Assembly (NCBI GenBank): GCA_004556395.1
Contig: SFHK01000096.1
Coordinates: forward strand, 1 to 5,885
Origin: Clostridiales bacterium
Lineage (GTDB): Bacteria; Bacillota; Clostridia; Christensenellales; Aristaeellaceae
DNA: 5,885 bases
Reading direction: 5' to 3'
Made by a program: the position numbers and the translations under genes
The notes under the pieces: generated by a model
The model's database searches: none
Seen by the model: only the letters and a program-made list of their open reading frames with translations
What the model was told of the DNA's origin: nothing
Shown: piece by piece, positions 1 to 5,186 of the stretch
Position numbering within the stretch: the first letter of the stretch is position 1
How the letters are laid out: every line of letters begins with the position of its first letter

Positions 1-242
1 ACGCGGCGGCGATACGGCGGCACGGAGGCGATGTCCTTGCCGTCAAAGATCACCTGCCCGGCGTCGGGCGTTTCAAAGCCGCCGATGATGCGCAGCATCG
101 TGGTCTTTCCGCAGCCGGACGGCCCCAGCAGCGTGACAAACTCGCGGCGGCGAATGTACATATCGACATTGTGAAGCACCTGCGTCTCTCCGAACGCCTT
201 GCTGATGCCCTTCAGCTCGATCAGTCTCGTATCCTCGTACAT
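1..242 (-). CDS. potA: Spermidine/putrescine ABC transporter ATP-binding protein, PotA-like (3' end beyond window)
   Basis: Only the first 80 residues are present, read from an ATG at 242-240; the rest lies before the window start. Visible are the first beta strands (LIELKGISKAFGETQVLHNV), the Walker A P-loop GPSGCGKTT at residues 40-48, and the following MLRIIGGFETPDAGQVIFDG segment typical of the CUT1/MOI importer ATPases; the Q-loop, signature and Walker B lie outside. The protein would hydrolyse ATP at the inner face of the membrane to drive import. A ribosome binding site (AAGGAGAG) precedes the ATG. It starts 19 nt after the stop of the XRE-cupin regulator, so the two are almost certainly co-transcribed. 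That neighbour is what favours polyamines as substrate: XRE-cupin genes heading potABCD operons are common in Clostridia. On sequence alone another CUT1-type importer (sugar, iron, sulfate) cannot be excluded. Confidence 0.85.
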   Translation of the reverse strand, partial: MYEDTRLIELKGISKAFGETQVLHNVDMYIRRREFVTLLGPSGCGKTTMLRIIGGFETPDAGQVIFDGKDIASVPPYRRR

Positions 243-261
243 AGCACTCTCTCCTTGTCTG

Positions 262-807
262 TCAGAAGCTGGGCGGCGTGGCCACCCAAAGTACCCGGCA
301 GGGCGTTTTTCCCGCGTTCACAATGCGATGCGGCGCGACGGGTTTAAAATAGAAGCTTTCGTCCTTGCGGGCGCGGATGCGGCGCTCGCCCAATTCGATG
401 ATCACGCTTCCCGAGAGCACGTAGCCGAATTCCTCGCCCTCGTGCGGATCCTGCATCTCCGTTTCGCCGCCCGCGGCCATTTCCACCAGAATCGGCTCCA
501 TGCTGTTTTTCTGCGCCGTGGGCACCAGCCAGCGGATGTGCCCCTTCAGACCTTCTACGTCTTCCTTCACGCAGATGTCGTCGTCCCCGAACACCACCCG
601 CTCGTCGCCCGTGCGGGCGAAAAACGCGCTCAGGTCGCTGCCGAGCGAGGCCAGTATGTCCTCCAGCGTCGCGATCGACGGGCTGGTCAGGTTGCGCTCG
701 ACAAGCGAGATAAAGCCCTTGGACAGCTCGCACCGGTCGGCCAGCTCCTCCTGCGTAAGCCCGCGCTGCAGGCGCAGCCGCTTGATCTTCTCTCCGATTT
801 GCTCCAT
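262..807 (-). CDS. XRE-family transcriptional regulator with C-terminal cupin domain (PuuR-like)
   Basis: A complete 181-aa protein. Residues 6-60 form an XRE/Cro helix-turn-helix (KIKRLRLQRGLTQEELADRC, then LSKGFISLVERNLTSPSIAT, whose middle is the recognition helix). A linker follows to about residue 100. Residues 105-178 form a small cupin beta-barrel with the first conserved motif around PHEGEEFGYVLSG (His122, Glu126) and the second around PVAPHRIVNAG (His160). Length and domain order match the family of polyamine-responsive regulators such as PuuR, in which the cupin is thought to sense the ligand. The ATG at 807 is supported by GGGGAGG (818-824) ten bases upstream. It is the first gene of the operon leading into the potA-like ATPase, so it probably represses polyamine uptake and itself through the palindrome at 828-844. 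The ligand is inferred from context. A related MarR- or sugar-type role is less likely given the HTH class. Confidence 0.9.
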   Translation of the reverse strand: MEQIGEKIKRLRLQRGLTQEELADRCELSKGFISLVERNLTSPSIATLEDILASLGSDLSAFFARTGDERVVFGDDDICVKEDVEGLKGHIRWLVPTAQKNSMEPILVEMAAGGETEMQDPHEGEEFGYVLSGSVIIELGERRIRARKDESFYFKPVAPHRIVNAGKTPCRVLWVATPPSF

Positions 808-817
808 GCCGCTTTCG

Positions 818-824
818 CCTCCCC
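818..824 (-). promoter_or_regulatory. Ribosome binding site of the XRE-cupin gene
   Basis: Read on the minus strand this is GGGGAGG, ten bases before the ATG at 807. It fixes that start. Confidence 0.7.
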
Positions 825-827
825 GGA

Positions 828-844
828 GTTTAGAATCACTAAAC
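828..844. promoter_or_regulatory. Inverted-repeat operator, probably autoregulatory site of the XRE-cupin protein
   Basis: A perfect palindrome with 6-bp arms and a 5-bp spacer, GTTTAG-aatca-CTAAAC. It is AT-rich in an otherwise GC-rich region. It lies between the predicted transcription start of the regulator promoter and its ribosome binding site, where a bound repressor would block transcription. A dyad of about this size suits a dimeric XRE protein. A similar half-site (GTTTAATAT, minus strand, 866-858) overlaps the -10 box and another (GTTTAGTAT) lies at 936-944. Assignment to the adjacent regulator is inference from position. Confidence 0.65.
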
Positions 845-857
845 CGCAGCGCGGATA

Positions 858-886
858 ATATTAAACCACGCGGCGCGTTTTGTCAA
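858..886 (-). promoter_or_regulatory. Sigma-70-type promoter of the regulator-pot operon
   Basis: On the minus strand a perfect -35 TTGACA (886-881) is followed by a 17-bp spacer and a -10 TAATAT (863-858), one mismatch from consensus. Expected transcription start is near 850, placing the palindrome at 828-844 a few bases downstream. This is the strongest promoter in the window. Confidence 0.85.
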
Positions 887-935
887 TGCCCGAAGGGTTC
901 TCCGCGCGTTAAAATTCAGTATCATGCGACCAAAA

Positions 936-944
936 GTTTAGTAT
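936..944 (+). promoter_or_regulatory. Isolated GTTTAGTAT half-site in the divergent region
   Basis: GTTTAGTAT matches the arm of the 828-844 palindrome (GTTTAG plus A/T-rich bases). It lies about 20 bases upstream of the -35 of the alpha-galactosidase promoter, but no matching opposite arm is seen. It could be a secondary regulator contact or a chance match. Confidence 0.3.
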
Positions 945-954
945 GGCTGTCACG

Positions 955-976
955 CGCCCCTCTTGCGCTCGGGGCG
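955..976. promoter_or_regulatory. Inverted repeat spanning the alpha-galactosidase -35 box, possible operator
   Basis: The arms CGCCCC (955-960) and GGGGCG (971-976) are separated by ten bases that contain the -35 hexamer. A regulator bound here would compete with RNA polymerase. The arms are short and GC-rich in a GC-rich genome, so chance is a real possibility. Confidence 0.3.
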
Positions 977-991
977 AAAATGTGGTATCCT
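963..991 (+). promoter_or_regulatory. Extended -10 promoter of the alpha-galactosidase gene
   Basis: TTGCGC (963-968, four of six bases of the -35 consensus), a 17-bp spacer, and TATCCT (986-991, four of six) preceded by TG at the extended -10 position. The predicted start near 998 leaves a leader of about 20 bases before the ATG, just long enough for the ribosome binding site. It is moderate in strength, in line with a regulated catabolic gene. Confidence 0.55.
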
Positions 992-1005
992 GCTTCCATC
1001 CGAAC

Positions 1006-1011
1006 AGGAGG
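1006..1011 (+). promoter_or_regulatory. Ribosome binding site that fixes the alpha-galactosidase start
   Basis: A perfect AGGAGG seven bases upstream of the ATG at 1019. It shows that the in-frame open region extending back to position 500 is not part of the protein. Confidence 0.85.
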
Positions 1012-1018
1012 CGACAGC

Positions 1019-3181
1019 ATGAGCATTTTTTACGATGAAAACCAGAAAAGCTTTTATCTCGGCGCCGGCAAGGCCAGCTATGTCCTGCATGTGGACGAGG
1101 ACGGCCGGCTGCTGAACCAGCACTGGGGCGCGCGCGTGCCGGACGGCGCGCTTTCGCCCGATTTCAGCCATTATCCCACGCTCGCGTCCTTCGACCCGCG
1201 CACAAACGCGCTGCCGTGGGAGCTTCCCACCCGCGGAAGCGGCTGGTACGGCGAGCCCGCCGTGGCGGCGACGAACGCGAAGGGCAACGACATGGTGCAG
1301 CTGACCTACGTTTCCCACGCGATTTACATGGGCAAAAACCGCCTGCCCGGCCTGCCCGCGACGTTTGCGCGCAGGGAGGGCGACGCGGAAACGCTGGAAA
1401 TCGAGCTCATGGACAGGCTGACCGGCCTGCGCGTGACCGCCGTGTACGGCGTGTTTGAACGCACCGGCGCCATCACCCGCAGCCTGCGCCTGAAAAACGA
1501 AAGCGGCGAGGACATGCAGATAAACGGCGTTCTGTCCGCCTCCGCGCCCGTGCACGGCAGCGGCTACGACGTGATTCACCTGAAGGGCGCGTGGGCGCGC
1601 GAGCGCCACGTCATGCGCCAGACGCAGGGCGAGGGCGAATACCGCATCTTCAGCCAGCGCGGCGCGTCCGGCCACGAGTCGAATCCCTTCCTCGCGCTGT
1701 GCGAAAAGAGCGCCACGGAATTCTCCGGCGAGGTCTGGGCGGTCAGCCTTGTCTACTCCGGCAGCTTCGAAGCGCTGTCCTACGTCAACAACACCGAAAA
1801 CAGCCGCCTGTCCATCGGCCTGAACCCGGACGTGTTCACATGGAAGCTGGAGCCCGGCGAAACCTTCGTCTCGCCCGAAGCTGCCATGGTCTATTCGCCG
1901 GACGGCCTGAACGGCATGTCCCACGCGTTCCATCGCCTGTATTCCGAGAACCTGATGCGCAGCAAATGGTTCGAGCGCGACCGTCCCATCCTGATCAACA
2001 ACTGGGAGGCCACCTACTTCAACTTCAACGAGGAAAAAATCCTTCAGATCGCCCGCCGCGCGAAGGAGCTGGGCGTGGAAATGCTGGTGCTGGACGACGG
2101 CTGGTTCGGAAAGCGCAATACGGACAACTGCTCGCTGGGCGACTGGGTGGTCAACCCTGAAAAGCTGCCCGGCGGCCTGAACGGCCTGTCCGACAGGCTG
2201 CACGACCTCGGCCTGAAGTTCGGCCTGTGGTTTGAGCCGGAAATGATCTCGCCGGACAGCGACCTCTACCGCGCGCATCCCGACTGGTGCCTGCACGTGG
2301 ACGGCCGCGCCCGCGTGGAAATGCGCAATCAGCTGATCCTCGACCTCTCCCGCAAAGGGGTTCAGGATTACATCATCGAAAGCGTCTCCGCGGTGCTCGA
2401 AAGCGCCCGCATCGAATACATGAAGTGGGACATGAACCGCAACATGACCGAGCCGTTCTCCGGCGCGCAGACCCCCGAAAGACAAAAGGAAACCCAGCAC
2501 CGCTATATGCTGGGCCTGTACCGCGTGCTGGAGGAGATCACCGCGCGCTTCCCGGAGATCCTGTTTGAATCCTGCTCCGGCGGCGGCGGACGCTTCGACC
2601 CCGGCATGCTCTACTATATGCCCCAGACCTGGACGAGCGACGACAGCGACGCCGCCGAGCGCATGTTCATCCAGTACGGCACGTCCTTCGTCTACCCGCC
2701 CTGCGCCATGGGCGCGCACGTCAGCGCCGTCCCGAACCACCAGACCGGCCGTACCACCGCCATGCAGACCCGCGGCGACGTGGCGCTGGGCGGCAACTTC
2801 GGCTTCGAGCTCGACCTGTCCCAGCTCTCCGACGCCGACGCGGAAACCGTCCGGCGGCTCATCGAGCGCGAAAAGCAGGTGCGCACCCTCGTCCGCACGG
2901 GCGAATTCACCCGCCTGCTCTCCCCGTTCGACCACCCCTACGCCGCGTGGCAGTTCCGCGCGAGGGATAACTCCGAGGCTCTCATCTGCGCCTACCGCCT
3001 CATGACCAGGCCCGCCACCCCGCACCTCCTCCTCAGGGCCTCCGGCCTCGATGAGTCCGCCGTCTACATGGACGACGACGGCAATACCTGCTCCGGCGCC
3101 GCCCTCACCCGCTATGGCCTCTGGCTCCACCTCCCCGGCGACTTCACCAGTAAAGTCATCCACCTCCGCCGTATCGGATAA
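1019..3181 (+). CDS. Alpha-galactosidase, glycoside hydrolase family 36
   Basis: A complete 720-aa protein, close to the roughly 730 aa usual for bacterial GH36 enzymes. It hydrolyses terminal alpha-1,6-galactosyl residues of melibiose, raffinose and stachyose. It has no signal peptide, so it is cytoplasmic and presumably acts on imported oligosaccharides. Residues 1-320 form the N-terminal beta-sandwich. The catalytic barrel begins at LINNWEATYF (325-334) and carries LDDGWFG (358-364), GLWFEPEM (402-409), KWDMNR with the predicted nucleophile Asp471, SCSGGGGRFD (518-527) and WTSDDSD with predicted acid/base Asp541. The 70-residue spacing of these aspartates matches characterised family members. 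A C-terminal beta domain closes the protein. The gene stands alone, divergent from the pot operon, with its own promoter and a hairpin after the stop. No sugar transporter or regulator adjoins it here. Substrate preference within the family cannot be read from the sequence. Confidence 0.97.
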   Translation: MSIFYDENQKSFYLGAGKASYVLHVDEDGRLLNQHWGARVPDGALSPDFSHYPTLASFDPRTNALPWELPTRGSGWYGEPAVAATNAKGNDMVQLTYVSHAIYMGKNRLPGLPATFARREGDAETLEIELMDRLTGLRVTAVYGVFERTGAITRSLRLKNESGEDMQINGVLSASAPVHGSGYDVIHLKGAWARERHVMRQTQGEGEYRIFSQRGASGHESNPFLALCEKSATEFSGEVWAVSLVYSGSFEALSYVNNTENSRLSIGLNPDVFTWKLEPGETFVSPEAAMVYSPDGLNGMSHAFHRLYSENLMRSKWFERDRPILINNWEATYFNFNEEKILQIARRAKELGVEMLVLDDGWFGKRNTDNCSLGDWVVNPEKLPGGLNGLSDRLHDLGLKFGLWFEPEMISPDSDLYRAHPDWCLHVDGRARVEMRNQLILDLSRKGVQDYIIESVSAVLESARIEYMKWDMNRNMTEPFSGAQTPERQKETQHRYMLGLYRVLEEITARFPEILFESCSGGGGRFDPGMLYYMPQTWTSDDSDAAERMFIQYGTSFVYPPCAMGAHVSAVPNHQTGRTTAMQTRGDVALGGNFGFELDLSQLSDADAETVRRLIEREKQVRTLVRTGEFTRLLSPFDHPYAAWQFRARDNSEALICAYRLMTRPATPHLLLRASGLDESAVYMDDDGNTCSGAALTRYGLWLHLPGDFTSKVIHLRRIG

Positions 3182-3199
3182 TCCCCCCCAAACCAATTC

Positions 3200-3227
3200 G
3201 AGCCTGCCGCATCCCCGCGGCAGGCTC
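3200..3227. terminator. Strong hairpin after the alpha-galactosidase gene, probable terminator
   Basis: A perfect 11-bp GC-rich stem (GAGCCTGCCGC / GCGGCAGGCTC) with a 6-base loop, starting 18 bases after the stop codon at 3181. The following sequence is only moderately T-rich (TCGCAATCTTGTTTT), so termination may be imperfect or partly rely on Rho. Between this hairpin and 3304 nothing else is recognised. Confidence 0.7.
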
Positions 3228-3304
3228 TCGCAATCTTGTTTTCTCGTGCGTTTCGCTGGTATACTCATCCGCGATTTTTCCTCCGGGATTTCGTGACCGC
3301 GGGG

Positions 3305-3470
3305 GCTTATTCCTCGTATCCCTTCTGCAGGAACAGGTTCTGGATTTTCTCATGCGTTTCGCCGGTGATCCAGTCCACGTCGTCGGTGTACCAGTCCATG
3401 ATTTCCAGCTGGCGGGTTTCCCACGCGATGGTTTGCTCCTTTTCCTCCTCGGTCGTTTCGCGGTCGCAGG
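3305..3470 (-). pseudogene. Truncated duplicate of the 3' end of the mutarotase-like gene
   Basis: These 166 bases match 3539-3704 at a constant offset of 234 with seven substitutions and no gaps. They encode the last 50 or so residues of the downstream-acting gene (TEEEKEQTIAWETRQLEIMD onward to KGYEE and stop at 3307). Most differences are synonymous; the visible amino-acid changes are near the left end of the copy (Glu for Ala, Arg-Glu-Thr for His-Glu-Met). The copy has no start codon of its own and no ribosome binding site. The open frame that reaches it from an ATG at 3513 begins inside the terminator of the intact gene. It is therefore best read as a dead gene fragment left by a tandem duplication of the gene's tail followed by loss of the remainder. 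Confidence 0.85.
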
Positions 3471-3494
3471 GCGGACGGTGGACGCGGCGCGGCG

Positions 3495-3527
3495 AAAAAA
3501 CACCCGCCGGCATTGACTCGCGGCGGG
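3495..3527 (-). terminator. Rho-independent terminator of the mutarotase-like gene
   Basis: On the minus strand a 7-bp stem CCCGCCG (3527-3521) pairs with CGGCGGG (3509-3503) around an 11-base loop and is followed at once by TG and six T residues (3500-3495). It begins 14 bases after the stop codon. It separates the live gene from the truncated copy downstream, which would be little transcribed. Confidence 0.8.
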
Positions 3528-3540
3528 CAGGGGGATCTGC

Positions 3541-4194
3541 TTATTCCTCGTATCCCTTCTGTAGGAACAGGTTCTGGATTTTCTCGTGCGTTTCGCCGGT
3601 GATCCAGTCCACGTCGTCGGTGTACCAGTCCATGATTTCCAGCTGGCGGGTCTCCCACGCGATGGTTTGCGCCTTTTCCTCCTCGGTCATTTCGTGGTCG
3701 TAGGACTTGACCAGCTCGCAGTAGCCGAAGATGTATTCGTCCAGCGCGCAATGGATGGTGAAGTTGCTCTCGGGGCCGTCGGTCACGCGGTCGCCGCGCG
3801 CGTCGATGAGCTTCTGGTGGCGCGCCTGGTATTCGTCGGCGCAGCCGGGCTTGAGGTGCGTGGCGAACACGCGGCGGCGAATCAGGTGCTTATCCTCGCG
3901 CACGACGCCGATGTCGTGGTACATCAGGCGCATTTCCGCGGGAAACGCGAGAATCACGCCCATGGCTGCGAGCTCGCCGCGCCACGTGGCGAGCAGCTCC
4001 CTGAGACCGACCTTGTTGTCGTCGTCGAACTCGGCGTAGAAATACACGAAGCCCGCCACCGTCCATGCCGACGCGTTTTTTGCCCCGATCCTCTCGCATT
4101 TTGCCTGAATCACCTCGGCCTTTGCGCGAATCGCGCGCGCAAATTCGTCCATCGAGCCCGCGTAGGGCTTAAACATACAGGTTTCGCGCTTCAT
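3541..4194 (-). CDS. Two-domain L-rhamnose mutarotase-like protein (RhaM/DUF718-type)
   Basis: A complete 217-aa protein without signal peptide or membrane segment. Residues 106-217 resemble the roughly 104-aa L-rhamnose mutarotase family: RRRVFATHLKPGCADEY (106-122), the Tyr122/His126 pair of EYQARH matching the catalytic Tyr and His of RhaM, then NFTIHCALDEYIFGYCEL as the paired beta strands. Residues 5-100 repeat the same pattern (FKPYAGSMDEFARAI, ASAWTVAGFVYFYAEF, EMRLMYHD), suggesting two fused ferredoxin-like domains where RhaM is a homodimer. In the first domain the Tyr and His positions are Phe18 and Ile22, so it is probably non-catalytic. The family interconverts alpha and beta anomers of sugars; the sugar here is unknown. 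The ATG at 4194 is chosen for AAGGGAG nine bases upstream; Met7 is a weaker alternative. The gene faces the alpha-galactosidase tail to tail. No rhamnose genes are nearby, so a rhamnose role is not assured. Confidence 0.75.
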   Translation of the reverse strand: MKRETCMFKPYAGSMDEFARAIRAKAEVIQAKCERIGAKNASAWTVAGFVYFYAEFDDDNKVGLRELLATWRGELAAMGVILAFPAEMRLMYHDIGVVREDKHLIRRRVFATHLKPGCADEYQARHQKLIDARGDRVTDGPESNFTIHCALDEYIFGYCELVKSYDHEMTEEEKAQTIAWETRQLEIMDWYTDDVDWITGETHEKIQNLFLQKGYEE

Positions 4195-4203
4195 GTGTTT
4201 TCT

Positions 4204-4210
4204 CTCCCTT
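4204..4210 (-). promoter_or_regulatory. Ribosome binding site of the mutarotase-like gene
   Basis: AAGGGAG on the minus strand, nine bases before the ATG at 4194. It supports that start over Met7. No convincing -35/-10 pair was found between this site and the repeat array, so the promoter may lie within the array or transcription may come from upstream. Confidence 0.65.
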
Positions 4211-4273
4211 CAATTCAGCCCCCGCCCGGAACCGCCAAACAGGGACATTGCTGTTCGTTCTCTCCCGTACCCG

Positions 4274-4286
4274 CCGCCGAAGGCGG
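4274..4286. repeat. Small hairpin in unit A0
   Basis: CCGCC-GAA-GGCGG, a perfect 5-bp stem. The matching place in the A unit at 4301 keeps a 4-bp stem (CCGC-agaag-GCGG) and B units keep CCGC-cgaagc-GCGG, so pairing is partly retained although the loop changes. It is lost in the A unit at 4721. Confidence 0.6.
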
Positions 4287-4300
4287 AGTATGGGAAGCCT

Positions 4301-4319
4301 TGTCCGGAACCGCCGGACA
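4301..4319. repeat. Palindrome at the head of unit A
   Basis: TGTCCGG-aaccg-CCGGACA, a perfect 7-bp inverted repeat with a 5-base loop, repeated exactly at 4721-4739. In the B units the last arm base is G, keeping a G-T wobble in RNA; in C units it shrinks to a 5-bp stem (GTCCG/CGGAC); in D units the right arm is missing. Confidence 0.8.
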
Positions 4320-4720
4320 GGAAACTGCCGTTCGTTCTCTCCCGTACCCGCCGCAGAAGGCGGAGTAGGGGAAGCCTTGTCCGAAACCGCCGGACGGAAG
4401 TATTGCTGTTCGTTCTCTCCCATACCCACCGCCGAAGCGCGGGGAATAGGGGAAGTCTTGTCCGGAAATGTCGGACGGAAGCATTACCGTTCGGCATCAG
4501 CCGCGCCCGGCTTCGCCGCTTCAAATGCCGCTGGAACGCAGGAATAGGGGAAGCCTTGTCCGGAACCGCCGTTCGCCGTCAACCGCGGCCGGCTTCGCCG
4601 CTTCAAATGCCGCCGGAACGCGGGAATAGGGGAAGCCTTGTCCGGAACCGCCGTTCGCCGTCAACCGCGCCCGGCTTCGCCGCTTCAAATGCCGCCGGAA
4701 CGTGGGAATAGGGGAAGCCT
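4301..4720. repeat. Superunit 1 of the array (A-B-C-D-D, 420 bp)
   Basis: First copy of the five-unit block. Against superunit 2 I count about 16 differences by eye (roughly 96% identity), including one single-base length difference in unit A. All three C/D units here carry CGGCTTCGCCGC, whereas all in superunit 2 carry CGGCTCCGCCGC. Confidence 0.93.
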
Positions 4721-5141
4721 TGTCCGGAACCGCCGGACAGGAAACTGCCGTTCGTTCTCTCCCGTACCCGCCGCAGAAGCGCAGAGTATGGGAAGCGTTG
4801 TCCGGAACCGCCGGACGGAAGTATTGCTGTTCGTTCTCTCCCATACCCACCGCCGAAGCGCGGGGAATAGGGGAAGCCTTGTCCGGAAATATCGGACGGA
4901 AGCATTACCGTTCGGCATCAGCCGCGCCCGGCTCCGCCGCTTCAAATGCCGCCGGAACGCGGGAATAGGGGAAGCCTTGTCCGGAACCGCCGTTCGCCGT
5001 CAACCGCGGCCGGCTCCGCCGCTTCAAATGCCGCCGGAACGCGGGAATAGGGGAATCCTTGTCCGGAACCGCCGTTCGCCGTCAACCGCGGCCGGCTCCG
5101 CCGCTTCAAATGCCGCCGGAACGCGGGAATAGGGGAAGCCT
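4721..5141. repeat. Superunit 2 of the array (A-B-C-D-D, 421 bp)
   Basis: Second copy of the block in the same order and orientation. From unit B onward each unit starts 421 bases after its partner in superunit 1. Its unit A has drifted in the small hairpin core (GCAGAAGCGCAGAG in place of GCAGAAGGCGGAG). It joins directly to the partial unit D' that overlaps the neighbouring gene. Confidence 0.93.
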
Positions 5142-5186
5142 TGTCCGGAACCGCCGTTCGCCGTCAACCGCGGTCGGCTCCGCCGC
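5142..5186. repeat. Partial unit D' merging with the TPM gene's 3' end
   Basis: The first 45 bases of a D unit, identical to D2 copies except for T instead of C at 5174. After 5186 the sequence departs from the unit (CGCGG in place of TTCAA) and continues as the glycine-rich coding tail of the neighbouring gene. The stop codon of that gene (5164-5166, minus) and its last seven codons lie inside the unit. Confidence 0.9.

Larger units (their letters stand above)
3305..3704. repeat. Pair of 166-bp direct repeats (3305-3470 and 3539-3704)
   Basis: Two directly oriented copies, about 96% identical, separated by 68 bases that contain the terminator of the intact gene. The right copy is the functional gene end, the left the remnant. 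Both copies begin at the same GC just before the stop codon and end at the same AGG, so the boundaries are sharp. No transposon ends or target-site duplication were found at the edges. Confidence 0.9.
4223..5186. repeat. Higher-order tandem repeat array, A-(A-B-C-D-D)x2-D'
   Basis: Twelve units abut with no spacers and fill almost the whole gap between two minus-strand genes. Nearly every unit opens with TGTCCGGAA on the plus strand and all full units end in a GGGAAGCCT-like tail. Unit starts are 4223 (A0), 4301 (A), 4378 (B), 4459 (C), 4557 (D), 4639 (D), 4721 (A), 4799 (B), 4880 (C), 4978 (D), 5060 (D) and 5142 (D'). Lengths are 77-78 (A), 81 (B), 98 (C) and 82 (D). A and B share a core GTTCGTTCTCTCCC. 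C joins a B-like head to the D tail, and D looks like C with an internal deletion. Unit lengths are mostly not multiples of three, so any reading frame rotates; I see no coding role. Many units carry short GC-rich hairpins. The outermost unit A0 is the most divergent in its head. Confidence 0.95.

Noticed and set aside
199..858. 219-residue plus-strand open frame opposite the regulator
   Set aside because: It is antisense to a well-supported XRE-cupin gene and the pot start, with no recognisable domain.
500..1018. In-frame N-terminal extension of the alpha-galactosidase by 173 residues
   Set aside because: It overlaps the opposite-strand XRE-cupin gene, has no family homology, and the ATG at 1019 has a perfect AGGAGG and a promoter just upstream.
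950..3268. Very long open frame on the minus strand opposite the alpha-galactosidase
   Set aside because: It is an antisense shadow caused by G/C third positions of the real gene. It has low-complexity Gly/Ala/Val/His composition and no recognisable domain.
3307..3513. 68-residue open frame as an independent small gene
   Set aside because: Its first 17 or so residues come from the terminator and flank of the intact gene, it lacks a ribosome binding site, and the rest is a copy of that gene's tail.
3236..3703. 155-residue plus-strand open frame with an internal repeat
   Set aside because: The internal repeat only reflects the two DNA copies at 3305-3470 and 3539-3704 read antisense to the mutarotase-like gene.
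4193..5132. Several 80-170 residue open frames on both strands across the repeat array, with repeated peptides such as GSGQGFPYS and GYGRERTA
   Set aside because: Most unit lengths are not multiples of three, so the same DNA is read in rotating frames. Frames are open on both strands because of base composition, and no ribosome binding site or known domain is seen.
4211..5163. Insertion sequence or MITE as source of the array
   Set aside because: No transposase, no terminal inverted repeats bounding the whole region, and no target-site duplication were found.
4223..5186. CRISPR array
   Set aside because: Units abut directly with no unique spacers, unit length varies from 77 to 98 bp, and no cas gene is present.
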